Below are positions 27,286 to 35,722 of a stretch of DNA of 64,000 nucleotides, piece after piece; within the stretch, counting starts at the first letter, position 1, and the number at the start of each line of letters is the position of its first letter. The notes under the pieces were generated by a model, which saw only the letters and a list, made by a program, of their open reading frames with translations, had not been told where the DNA came from and did not search any database. The position numbers and the translations under genes are program-made. Source of the DNA: JAADHX01 sp964569385 (GTDB lineage Bacteria > Actinomycetota > Acidimicrobiia > Acidimicrobiales > Poriferisodalaceae). Location: positions 1 to 64,000 of the forward strand of contig CAZMUM010000008.1 of NCBI GenBank assembly GCA_964569385.1. The letters run 5' to 3'.

Positions 27286-28041
27286 ATGTTGACAACAAGC
27301 CTGAATCGTTCGCTGCTCACGCTCGCACAAGTACGGTTCGCACAAGTATTGCTCGCCGGGTGCATTCTCGTCGGGTCGGTGGCGACAGCCGCTGCCGCAC
27401 CGGCCGCAGGCCATGCGAGCTGGCCGTACCAATGGCCAATCCGGGCACCGATTACCGACCCGTTCCGCGCCCCGGCAAACCCCTACGGTCCCGGAAACCG
27501 AGGCATAGAGTTCGCAACTCAGCCCGGGTCCTCGGTCGTGGCGGCCTCGGCGGGCATGGTGAGCTTCGCGTCGTCGGTCGCAGGGCGTTTGTACGTGACG
27601 ATTGTGCACCCAGACGGAGTACGAACCAGCTATGGCCCACTTCGCACTATCGACGTTCGGCGAGGCGCGACGGTGGCTGGAGGAGATCACATCGGCACCA
27701 CCATCGACTGGGTGTTTGTTAGTGCTCGTATTGCCAGCGCGTACGTCGATCCAGCCGTTCTCTTCGGCCGAAGTGGAGCAGGTCTGGCGCATCTCGTGCC
27801 ATATCCGGCAGCGCCATTCCCATTCGCAGCAGCGACTCCAAGTCGAATCTCACAAACCCAACAAACGCGAGCCGTTGCCCGAGGGGCTGCTTCGTCTGCA
27901 TCCTTAGCGTCGACAAAAATCCTGCCCGCCCTATTGGCCTTCGCGAGTCAACGGCTACACTGTCCCGCTGGCGACAATAGCGTCGCCATAGAGGTGTGCC
28001 CGCGATTCGGCTCTAACGCTGAAACCGAGCCCCTTACCTAA
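27286..28041 (+). CDS. Exported M23/LytM-domain protein, degenerate active site
   Basis: 251 residues with an N-terminal signal peptide (hydrophobic VLLAGCILVGSVATAAAAPAAG) and one M23 domain. The zinc ligands of active LytM enzymes are missing: the HxxxD motif is NRGIE, and the HLHF-type final motif reads WVFVSARI. The fold elements are kept (GSSVVAASAGMVSFASSV, VTIVHPDGVRTSYGPL). It is therefore likely a non-catalytic partner that activates a peptidoglycan amidase, by analogy with EnvC and NlpD. ATG at 27286 with GGGAGAGGG upstream. Its last 30 codons contain a probable rpsB promoter. Confidence 0.83.
   Translation: MLTTSLNRSLLTLAQVRFAQVLLAGCILVGSVATAAAAPAAGHASWPYQWPIRAPITDPFRAPANPYGPGNRGIEFATQPGSSVVAASAGMVSFASSVAGRLYVTIVHPDGVRTSYGPLRTIDVRRGATVAGGDHIGTTIDWVFVSARIASAYVDPAVLFGRSGAGLAHLVPYPAAPFPFAAATPSRISQTQQTRAVARGAASSASLASTKILPALLAFASQRLHCPAGDNSVAIEVCPRFGSNAETEPLT
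27934..27961 (+). promoter_or_regulatory. Promoter for rpsB-tsf inside the LytM gene end
   Basis: TTGGCC, a 16-base spacer and TACACT lie within the 3' part of the LytM gene, about 170 bases before rpsB. The -10 neighbourhood GCTACACTGTC is identical to the rplS promoter. Transcripts would carry a leader of about 160 bases, the usual site for S2 feedback control. Confidence 0.5.
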
Positions 28042-28128
28042 CCAGAAGCATTTACCGTCAGGGCTGTCCGACGGTCGCTACGGCGCCTTGCCCTGCCGCT
28101 TGTCTAAACCGTCGGAGAGGAGACAGTC

Positions 28129-29073
28129 ATGGCAGCAGTTGTTTCGATGCGACAGCTACTCGAAGCCGGAGTTCACTTCGGTCACCAGACCCGCCGCTGG
28201 AACCCGAAGATGCGGCGTTTCCTCTGGGGCGAACGTAACGGTATCTACATCATCGACCTTCAGCAGACGATGACCCGTACAGCAACCGCCTATGAGTTCA
28301 TCCGAGACCTCTCCGCAAAAGGAGGGTCGATCATGTTCATTGGCACTAAGAAACAAGCCCAAGATCCCATCCGCACCCATGCCGGTATCTCGGGAATGCC
28401 TTACGTGAACGAGCGGTGGCTTGGTGGCATGCTCACTAACTTCAAGACAATCTCCAAACGTGTTGAGAAGATGCGCGAGTACGAACGCATGCGCGCCGCT
28501 GGCGACTTCGACAACATGCCCAAGAAGGAAGCGCTCATGTTGAACCGCGAGCTCGAAAAGCTCCAGCGCAACCTTGGCGGCATCAGGAACATGGAAAAGC
28601 TCCCCGACGCGGTGTTCATTCTCGACACCGTCAAGGAACACATTGCCGTGGCTGAGGCCAACCGGCTAAAGATTCCGGTCATCGCCGTAGTCGATTCCAA
28701 CTGCGATCCCGACGTTATTGATTTTCCGATTCCAGGCAACGACGACGCTATCCGCTCGACTGAATTGTTGTGCCGTGTGGTCTCCGATGCCGTGCGCGAG
28801 GGCCGTTACATTGCCTCTAAGCGTGGTGTTGTTGTGCCGGCCGCCGATCGCACTCCTGAAGTTGAGGCCCGTATTGCCTTGGAACAGTCTGAGGCATCCA
28901 ACGCCGCCGCCACCGCCGCAGCCGAACGCGAGGCTCGCGTGGCTGGCGAACTAGCCGCGGCTGAAGCTAGTGAGACCGCGGAGGCAGAGGCGGCCGTAGC
29001 TAGTGAGACCGCGGAGCCAGAGGCGGCCGACGCTCCTGCCGATTCAGAAGACACCGAGACGGCTGAGAGCTAA
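28129..29073 (+). CDS. rpsB: 30S ribosomal protein S2
   Basis: Small-subunit protein at the 30S head-body junction. 314 residues; GVHFGHQTRRWNPKM and FIGTKKQAQ, NERWLGGMLTNFKT and IPVIAVVDSNCDPD are diagnostic. Longer than the usual 230-270 because of an acidic Ala/Glu tail of about 75 residues carrying a duplicated 33-base unit. Strong ribosome site GAGAGGAG before the ATG. Followed by tsf, the conserved rpsB-tsf pair. Confidence 0.95.
   Translation: MAAVVSMRQLLEAGVHFGHQTRRWNPKMRRFLWGERNGIYIIDLQQTMTRTATAYEFIRDLSAKGGSIMFIGTKKQAQDPIRTHAGISGMPYVNERWLGGMLTNFKTISKRVEKMREYERMRAAGDFDNMPKKEALMLNRELEKLQRNLGGIRNMEKLPDAVFILDTVKEHIAVAEANRLKIPVIAVVDSNCDPDVIDFPIPGNDDAIRSTELLCRVVSDAVREGRYIASKRGVVVPAADRTPEVEARIALEQSEASNAAATAAAEREARVAGELAAAEASETAEAEAAVASETAEPEAADAPADSEDTETAES
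28966..29028 (+). repeat. In-frame tandem duplication in the rpsB tail
   Basis: Two 30-base copies (28966-28995 and 28999-29028) separated by GTA, differing at one base, encode ASETAEAEAA and ASETAEPEAA. The phase is a multiple of three, so the frame is kept. The A-E-x-E-A-A-V-A part resembles the repeats in nusA and rbfA. Confidence 0.85.
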
Positions 29074-29151
29074 GTCGTCTACGACAATCACGAACATTCA
29101 ATAGGACTCTTGATCCCATCGCGGGTCGACACGAACCAAGGACAGGTACCC

Positions 29152-29946
29152 ATGGCTGACTTCAGCGCCAAGGACGTACAACGACTTCGCCAGACGAGCG
29201 GCGCCGGAATGATGGACGCCAAGAAGGCGCTTGTTGAGAACGGCGGCGATTTCGACGAGGCCGCCAAGTGGCTCCGCGAGCGTGGGCTGGTGAAGGCCCA
29301 GTCGCGCTCCGACCGCGAGAACTCTGAAGGCCTTGTCGCGGTGCTGGTCGACGGCGGCGTGGCTGCCGCAGTTGAACTCAAGTGCGAAACCGACTTTGTG
29401 GCCAAGTCCGATCGGTTCATCGCGTTGGGTGAGGAGCTTGTCGCTCTGGTCGCGGCCGATGGGGTGGGCGCGGTATCAGCCAAGGCATCTGACCTTGAGG
29501 ACATGCAGATCATGCTCAAGGAGAACATCGAACTGGGGCGCGTTGTGCGTTTCGATGGCGGCGACGACGACGGCATCGGGGCTTACGTGCATCTTCAGAA
29601 CGGTCGCGGTGTTAATGCGGTACTGATCAGACTCGGCGGCGGAAGTGCCGAGCAGGCCCGCGACGTCGCGATGCACGCGGCGTTTACTCGACCCAGGTAC
29701 ATACGACGCGACGAAGTTCCTACCGACCTCATCGAGGCAGAACGTGACACGCTCTTGACCTTGTCACGTAACGAGGGCAAACCCGAACAGGCTCTCGAGA
29801 AGATTGTCGACGGTCGGATGAACGGTTGGTTCAAGGAGCACACGTTGCTCGAGCAGAAGTGGGTCAAGGACGACAAACAAACGATCCAGTCGTTGCTTGG
29901 CGATGCTGACATTGTCGAGTTTTGCCAAATCGAGATTGGTAGCTGA
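29152..29946 (+). CDS. tsf: Elongation factor Ts
   Basis: Nucleotide exchange factor for EF-Tu. 264 residues from ATG 29152; N-terminal UBA-like domain with LRQTSGAGMMDAKKALVENGG and the KCETDFVAKSDRF motif that contacts EF-Tu. An upstream in-frame ATG at 29110 would add 14 non-conserved residues. Five bases separate it from pyrH. Confidence 0.95.
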   Translation: MADFSAKDVQRLRQTSGAGMMDAKKALVENGGDFDEAAKWLRERGLVKAQSRSDRENSEGLVAVLVDGGVAAAVELKCETDFVAKSDRFIALGEELVALVAADGVGAVSAKASDLEDMQIMLKENIELGRVVRFDGGDDDGIGAYVHLQNGRGVNAVLIRLGGGSAEQARDVAMHAAFTRPRYIRRDEVPTDLIEAERDTLLTLSRNEGKPEQALEKIVDGRMNGWFKEHTLLEQKWVKDDKQTIQSLLGDADIVEFCQIEIGS

Positions 29947-29951
29947 AGTCG

Positions 29952-30680
29952 ATGTTGGCTAGCACTGGTTCCAGCTGGAAACGTGTTCTGCTGAAGTTGT
30001 CTGGGGAAGCCCTTGGGGCCGAACAAGACAGTATCGACAACGAGGTCATCGATCGGCTGGCGGCGGAGATTGTTGCCGTTAAGAACGAGTTCGCCATCGA
30101 TTTGGCACTTGTCATTGGTGGCGGCAATATCTGGCGCGGGCTTTCGGGCGCCTCTGACGGTATGGATAGAGCCCAGTCCGACTACATGGGCATGCTTGGA
30201 ACAGTTATAAATGCCCTCGCGTTCCAAGATGCACTTGAACGCCACGGACAACCTACGCGTGTTATGACCGCTATCGATATGGCCCAGATCGCCGAGCCCT
30301 ACATCCGTCGGCGAGCCATTCGGCACCTCGATAAGGGACGAATCGTCATCTTTGGTGCTGGCACAGGAAACCCGTTCTTCACCACCGACACCGCAGCCGC
30401 CCTGCGCGCCGCCGAGGTCGAAGCCGATGTAATTCTGAAGGGAACTCATTCGGGAATCGACGGCGTCTACAGCGCCGACCCCCGCACGAATCCCGACGCC
30501 ACCCGTTATGACGAGGTGAGTTTCCTTGAGGTGTTGTCCAGCGAGCTGGGCGTGATGGACAGTGCAGCAATAGCTCTGTGTAAGGACAACAACACGCCGA
30601 TCGTTGTGTTCGACGTGATGACGCCTGGCAATCTCCGAGCCGTGGTCAGCGGCGAACAAGTGGGTACGCTGGTCAGGTGA
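29952..30680 (+). CDS. pyrH: UMP kinase
   Basis: Hexameric kinase that phosphorylates UMP to UDP in pyrimidine synthesis. 242 residues: KRVLLKLSGEALG at the N-terminus, VIGGGNIWRG, MLGTVINALAFQDALE and GTGNPFFTTDTAAALRA are the conserved loops. Position between tsf and frr is standard. The stop overlaps the frr GTG start (GTGA). Confidence 0.95.
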   Translation: MLASTGSSWKRVLLKLSGEALGAEQDSIDNEVIDRLAAEIVAVKNEFAIDLALVIGGGNIWRGLSGASDGMDRAQSDYMGMLGTVINALAFQDALERHGQPTRVMTAIDMAQIAEPYIRRRAIRHLDKGRIVIFGAGTGNPFFTTDTAAALRAAEVEADVILKGTHSGIDGVYSADPRTNPDATRYDEVSFLEVLSSELGVMDSAAIALCKDNNTPIVVFDVMTPGNLRAVVSGEQVGTLVR

Positions 30681-31243
30681 GCGAATTTGCCAACGAGATT
30701 GCCAAGGATGCGGCCGAGCGCATGCGTGCCGCCGTCGAGCATGCTCAGGGGCAATTCGCGACCGTGCGAACTGGCCGGGCCACGCCTGCATTAGTCGAGA
30801 AGCTGCGAGTCGATTACTACGGCACCGACGTTCCGCTACAGCAACTGGCCGGTTTCGCGGTTCCAGAAGCCCGGGTTCTGCTGATTCAGCCGTACGACAA
30901 ATCGGCCCTAGGCGCCATCGACAAGGCCCTGCAGATGTCCGACCTTGGTATCAACCCTGGGAACGACGGAGACAAACTTCGGCTCGTGTTTCCGCCTCTG
31001 ACCGCCGAGAGGCGCAAAGAACTGGTCAGGGTTGTAAAGAACATGGCCGAGGACGGACGAATTGCCGTCCGAAACCTCAGGCGTAGTGCGCGCCAGGACC
31101 TCGACGTTATGAAGAAGGACGGCGACTTGTCAGAAGACGAGCTGGTGCGTTACGAAAAACAGCTCGACGCATCGACGGCAAAAACGGTCGACGCGATCGA
31201 CGTCGCGTTCAAAGCCAAGGAAGCCGAACTGCTCGAAGTCTGA
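30677..31243 (+). CDS. frr: Ribosome recycling factor
   Basis: Splits post-termination ribosomes with EF-G. 188 residues, GTG start overlapping the pyrH stop. Typical motifs: VRTGRATPALVEKLRVDYYG, PLQQLAGFAVPEAR, and LTAERRKELVRVVKNMAEDGR, ending in a long helix. Usual family length is 185. Confidence 0.95.
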   Translation: MSEFANEIAKDAAERMRAAVEHAQGQFATVRTGRATPALVEKLRVDYYGTDVPLQQLAGFAVPEARVLLIQPYDKSALGAIDKALQMSDLGINPGNDGDKLRLVFPPLTAERRKELVRVVKNMAEDGRIAVRNLRRSARQDLDVMKKDGDLSEDELVRYEKQLDASTAKTVDAIDVAFKAKEAELLEV

Positions 31244-31337
31244 GCTGATATTGCGTAGAACCTTCGTTGTGCCGCGTCCTGGATTGTGGTCCGTGGCACA
31301 CTCGAAGGGCGAATCCGAACTGCTAACAGGAGGCCCA

Positions 31338-33215
31338 GTGGACGATCACGACATCGACCGGCTGGACGAGATCCCCGAAGAGAATGACGACGACCAAGGG
31401 CAGGCCCCACTGCTCTCGTTCGACAACGACTCCTCGATGCCCCATTGGTCCGACCCACCCACTGGTGAAATGCCGATCATCGCCTCGTCGTCTGACGAGG
31501 ACGACGAGACCTCAGCATCGTCTGACTCAGGCGGCGGTGGTGGATCCCGGCTGTTCCCGCAGCTTCCTGATGACCCGAACATGGCGGCAGACGAGACCGA
31601 GGCGCCCAGGCCAAGCTCGGGAATCGACCTCGGCGGATCTCTCGCCGATGGTATCGACGACCTTGCTCCCACCGGGCCAATCGAATCGGTCGTTCCACTG
31701 ATCGATCCACTGGGCGGTGCTGTGGAAGGCGACGAGTTGCCGTCGCCAAGATGGGCAGGCACTCTTCAGGACTTCGATTCAACCCGTAGTGACTTACCAT
31801 CGGTGCCCACCGATAATGACCCGGTGCTTAGCACTGGGCCCGTCGAGACGGCGGCCATCGACAAGATGATTGCAGAGGCACCAAACGTGACTGAGTTCGA
31901 CGACGACCTTGACGAACTTCTCAGCGGTGATGACTGGACTGATGATTCCAGCGCCGACGAAGAGCCGACCACCGATGGCACTTCGGCCGCGTCCGCAGTT
32001 GATGGCCCGTTGGCGGCGTCGGACGACAGGGTTCACCCATCGTCTGGCCCTGCAACTACTCCAGCCGCCCCTGAGCGATCCGGCGTGGCTTTGGTTCGAC
32101 CGATTGGTTCGGCACCATCGAAGTCGACGCCTGTACCCGTTGCCGGCGAGTCCGCGGAGTTGAGCCAAGGTGCCGAGCCAGAAGCGGCGACGTCAGAGGC
32201 AGGCGACGCCGACCTAGGAGCCTGGTCGGCGCTCGATGATCAGGCGCCACTGTGGCGCGAAGGCGCCCAGGAGTGGGACGACACCCGCGATGCCGACAGC
32301 GCCGCTGAACGAACTGTTCTTCACCTCGACGACGACGACCATCGGGCTAGTCGAGATGGCGGCGCCGACGCTCCGGTTCCGCCCTCGGGCAGCCGAAACC
32401 TCCCGCTCGCAATCGCAACCGCGGTTGGTTTGGCCGTTACGTTTCTGTTCCTAGTCGACCGGGGGCCCGGGTGGGCCATGATTCTGGTGGTGCCGCTTTT
32501 GATCGTGGCTGCTAGTGAGTTCTTTGTGTCGGTCAGGAAGGTTGGCTACCGACCAGCAACCCTTCTCGGCCTCGTCGCCACCGGCGCCATGTCCCTGGCT
32601 GCCTACTACGGCGGGCCGTCAGCAATACCGGTGGTTCTGATGCTCACCGTTGTTGGCGGTTTGTTGTGGTACTTGTTTGGCGTCGACTCCGATCGACCGA
32701 CGGCAAACCTGTCGGTGACACTTCTCGGTGTTCTTTGGGTTGGCTTGCTCGGCTCGTATATTCCGCTCATCTTGTTGTTGCCAAATGGCTCCGGCATCCT
32801 GCTCGGCGCGATTATCGGTACCGCCACCTACGACACAGCCGGGTTGTTTATCGGCCGGTGGACTGGCCAAAGTCGGCTCGCTCCTTCGATCAGCCCCAAC
32901 AAGACGTGGGAGGGCCTGATCGGCGGAATGATCTTCGCCGTGCTCGTGGTTACTTTCGCTCTAGGGGTCCAGCCCGGAATGTACCCGTGGGCCGCTAGCG
33001 AGGTCGATGCGCTCCTGTTGGGCGTGGTTGTGGCTGTTATGGCCCCACTTGGCGACTTAGTCCAGTCACTCATCAAACGCGATCTTGGGGTCAAGGACAT
33101 GGGCACTGCGCTTCCTGGCCACGGTGGCGTGTTCGATCGTTTCGATGCCTTGTTGTTTGTATTGCCGGCGGTGTACTACCTCGTGCTTGCACGGGACCTG
33201 CACCTCATCGCTTGA
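31338..33215 (+). CDS. cdsA: Phosphatidate cytidylyltransferase with long acidic N-terminus
   Basis: Makes CDP-diacylglycerol from phosphatidate and CTP, the branch point of phospholipid synthesis. 625 residues from GTG 31338, which has AGGAGG four bases upstream. The first about 350 residues are acidic, Ser/Pro/Gly/Asp-rich and without membrane helices, so probably disordered and cytoplasmic; the enzyme itself is the C-terminal 270 residues with about eight membrane helices and the CDP-alcohol signature SLIKRDLGVKDMG, followed by LPGHGGVFDRFDAL. Typical CdsA is 270-300 residues. Located after frr, as usual; rlmN, common next in relatives, is absent. Confidence 0.9.
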   Translation: MDDHDIDRLDEIPEENDDDQGQAPLLSFDNDSSMPHWSDPPTGEMPIIASSSDEDDETSASSDSGGGGGSRLFPQLPDDPNMAADETEAPRPSSGIDLGGSLADGIDDLAPTGPIESVVPLIDPLGGAVEGDELPSPRWAGTLQDFDSTRSDLPSVPTDNDPVLSTGPVETAAIDKMIAEAPNVTEFDDDLDELLSGDDWTDDSSADEEPTTDGTSAASAVDGPLAASDDRVHPSSGPATTPAAPERSGVALVRPIGSAPSKSTPVPVAGESAELSQGAEPEAATSEAGDADLGAWSALDDQAPLWREGAQEWDDTRDADSAAERTVLHLDDDDHRASRDGGADAPVPPSGSRNLPLAIATAVGLAVTFLFLVDRGPGWAMILVVPLLIVAASEFFVSVRKVGYRPATLLGLVATGAMSLAAYYGGPSAIPVVLMLTVVGGLLWYLFGVDSDRPTANLSVTLLGVLWVGLLGSYIPLILLLPNGSGILLGAIIGTATYDTAGLFIGRWTGQSRLAPSISPNKTWEGLIGGMIFAVLVVTFALGVQPGMYPWAASEVDALLLGVVVAVMAPLGDLVQSLIKRDLGVKDMGTALPGHGGVFDRFDALLFVLPAVYYLVLARDLHLIA

Positions 33216-33234
33216 CGTTCGCTAGCGTCAGGTA

Positions 33235-34416
33235 ATGGCTCCGACGGGCGATACTTCGATTGCTCTGCTCGGCAGCACGGGTTCGATCGGAACTCAGACT
33301 CTCGAGGTAGTGCGGGCCGAGCGCGATCGGTATCGAGTTGTTTCGTTGGCCGCCTGGCGGTCCGTCGACATGCTTGTAGCTCAGGCCAATGAGTTTCGGC
33401 CCGATACTGTCGCCATAATCGATCCGTCGTTGCGCGCTGAGGTTGTGGCGCGAGTGCCCGATGGCATCGAGGTCTTGGCTGGCGAGTCGGCCTTGGCCGA
33501 ACTGCCCGAGCGGGCCGACGTCACGGTAAATGCAGTGGTTGGTTTCGCAGGGCTTCCGGTCACGGTGGCAACACTTAAGGCGGGCAAGCGATTAGCGCTC
33601 GCCAACAAGGAATCTCTCATAGCAGCCGGGCCGGTGGTGCAGCCGCTCCGTAGCATTCCAGGTGCCGAACTCATTCCGGTCGATAGCGAGCATTGTGCGA
33701 TTCATCAGTGCCTACGCTCGGGTGAGACCGATGCCAACGGCCGCACCGAGCGTGTCGACCGGCTGGTTCTTACAGCATCGGGCGGTCCCTTTCGGGGCCG
33801 TATCAAGGCCGACCTTGAGTCGGTCTCGCTGCAAGAGGCACTGAAACATCCGACCTGGTCGATGGGACCAAAGATCACTGTCGATTCATCGACGCTCATG
33901 AACAAGGGCCTCGAGGTTATCGAGGCCCATGAGTTGTTCGGCGTGGGCTACGACAGCATCGAGGTTGTTGTTCACCCGCAATCGATTGTGCATTCGATGG
34001 TCGACTTTTCCGATGGCACCACGATTGCGCAACTATCGATGCCAGACATGAGATTGCCGATCGGGTATGCGCTGGCGTATCCCGACCGCATCGCTACCGC
34101 TTTTGGGCGAATCGACTGGGCCAATGTCGGCCGACTCGACTTCGAAGCGCCCGATACCGAAACTTTTCCTTGCTTAGGGCTCGCATTCATAGCCGGACGC
34201 ATGGGCGGATCTGCCCCAGCTTGGCTCAACGCGGCAAACGAAGTTGTGGTTCAGGCCTTCCTGGATTCGAAATTGTCTTGGGTTGGTATTGCCGAAGTCC
34301 TTGAGGACTGCCTCGAACAGCACGATGGAACAGAGGCAACCTCAATCGAGGTTGTAGTAGATGTAGATCGACGTTCCCGCGAGGTCGCGACCTCGATCGT
34401 CAATTCTCGTGGTTGA
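33235..34416 (+). CDS. dxr: 1-deoxy-D-xylulose 5-phosphate reductoisomerase
   Basis: Second enzyme of the methylerythritol phosphate pathway; forms MEP using NADPH. 393 residues: NADPH-binding LLGSTGSIGTQTLEVV, LANKESLIAAG, metal site IPVDSEHCAIHQCL, catalytic loop HPTWSMGPKITVDSSTLMNK and HPQSIVHSMV. 19 bases after cdsA. ispG of the same pathway lies two genes downstream. Confidence 0.95.
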   Translation: MAPTGDTSIALLGSTGSIGTQTLEVVRAERDRYRVVSLAAWRSVDMLVAQANEFRPDTVAIIDPSLRAEVVARVPDGIEVLAGESALAELPERADVTVNAVVGFAGLPVTVATLKAGKRLALANKESLIAAGPVVQPLRSIPGAELIPVDSEHCAIHQCLRSGETDANGRTERVDRLVLTASGGPFRGRIKADLESVSLQEALKHPTWSMGPKITVDSSTLMNKGLEVIEAHELFGVGYDSIEVVVHPQSIVHSMVDFSDGTTIAQLSMPDMRLPIGYALAYPDRIATAFGRIDWANVGRLDFEAPDTETFPCLGLAFIAGRMGGSAPAWLNAANEVVVQAFLDSKLSWVGIAEVLEDCLEQHDGTEATSIEVVVDVDRRSREVATSIVNSRG

Positions 34417-34458
34417 CTAAACGTTGAGCCCTCCAAGTCCCTTACCCTCAGGAGCACT

Positions 34459-35712
34459 GTGATCGACGAGCGAGAACTCGGCGAACCCGAACCGAGTCCG
34501 ACCGACGACGAAACCAACGCGACTGCTGACAACGAGTCCGACTGGACCGGCCTTGTAGTGACTCTTGTGTTGTTAGGAGCGCTCGGTGCTTGGTCGCTTC
34601 CGCTTCTAGGGGTCGTTTTGGCGATCGTGTTCTTTGTGTTCATGCACGAGCTCGGACACTTCGTCACAGCTCGGCTGACGGGCATGAAGGTCACGGAGTT
34701 CTTCATCGGGTTCGGTCCGCGAATCTTCTCATTCAAGAGGGGCGAGACCGAGTTTGGTTTCAAACCAATCTTGGCCGGCGCCTACGTCAAAATCATCGGC
34801 ATGAACAACCTCGACGAGGTCGACCCCGCCGACGAAGGCCGTACTTACCGAAAAGCCACTTACCCACGGCGCGTGCTAGTCATCACCGCCGGTTCGCTGA
34901 TGCACTTCGCAATGGCGATCGTCCTGTTGTTCGTGTACTTCGGGTTCATTGGCGAGCCCACCTCAATTGTCAATTGGAAGATTGACGCGCCGTCGCCGGA
35001 CAGCGGTGCCGAGGTAGCTGGCCTCGAGGCCGGAGACATCATCTTGTCAATCGATGGTGCCGACATCGTCACGTTCACTGATCTCCGCACAACCGTCGAG
35101 GTTCGTGGCGGCCAGACGGTCCCGATCGTCATCGAGCGCGACGGCGTGGTCGAAACGCTCGTCACCACAATTGGCGAGCGGACTCTTGAGGGCGAGGAGA
35201 CTACTGGGTTCCTCGGAGTGGGAATTGCCGATGGTTTCACCCTGGTTAGGACTACCGATTCTGTACCCGCCGCGGCACAACGGGCCGTTACCGAACTTCC
35301 GACCCAAATCGGTCGGTCGCTTTCGGGCATGGTGCAGATTGGCTCGAACGTCGGCGGGATCATCGACAACGTGTTCACCGCACCAGGCAATCAGGACCAG
35401 ATCGACCTCGAGACGAGGCCAGTCTCGATCGTCGGTGTGGCTGACATCAGTTCTCGGATTGGGCTCGATGCCATTCTGTTCTTGGCCACGTTCAACATCT
35501 TCATCGGCGTGTTCAATCTTTTGCCGATGCTTCCGCTCGACGGAGGGCACCTAGCGGTGGCCACCTACGAACGAATCCGCTCGATCGGCGGTAAACGCCA
35601 CCAAGTCGACGTGATGAAGTTGTTGCCGCTCACCTACGCGGTGTTCATGATTTTGGTTCTGTTTGGGCTTGGTGCACTGTGGCTCGACCTGGCCAACCCG
35701 ATCCAGCTCTAG
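34459..35712 (+). CDS. Site-2 metalloprotease (Rip1/RseP type, M50)
   Basis: Intramembrane zinc protease that cuts anti-sigma factors or other membrane proteins. 417 residues: an acidic N-terminus, first membrane helix with HELGH (FVFMHELGHFVTARLTG), a PDZ domain around residues 170-260 (AGLEAGDIILSIDGADI), and a late helix with the third zinc ligand in LLPMLPLDGGH. GTG start with AGGAG upstream. The dxr-rip1-ispG order matches mycobacteria, where Rip1 controls several sigma factors; substrates here are unknown. Confidence 0.92.
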   Translation: MIDERELGEPEPSPTDDETNATADNESDWTGLVVTLVLLGALGAWSLPLLGVVLAIVFFVFMHELGHFVTARLTGMKVTEFFIGFGPRIFSFKRGETEFGFKPILAGAYVKIIGMNNLDEVDPADEGRTYRKATYPRRVLVITAGSLMHFAMAIVLLFVYFGFIGEPTSIVNWKIDAPSPDSGAEVAGLEAGDIILSIDGADIVTFTDLRTTVEVRGGQTVPIVIERDGVVETLVTTIGERTLEGEETTGFLGVGIADGFTLVRTTDSVPAAAQRAVTELPTQIGRSLSGMVQIGSNVGGIIDNVFTAPGNQDQIDLETRPVSIVGVADISSRIGLDAILFLATFNIFIGVFNLLPMLPLDGGHLAVATYERIRSIGGKRHQVDVMKLLPLTYAVFMILVLFGLGALWLDLANPIQL

Positions 35713-35722
35713 AGTCGTTGGC

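Noticed and set aside
29595..30791. 398-residue minus-strand frame across tsf-pyrH-frr
   Set aside because: It is antisense to three certain genes, with low-quality composition and no recognisable domain.
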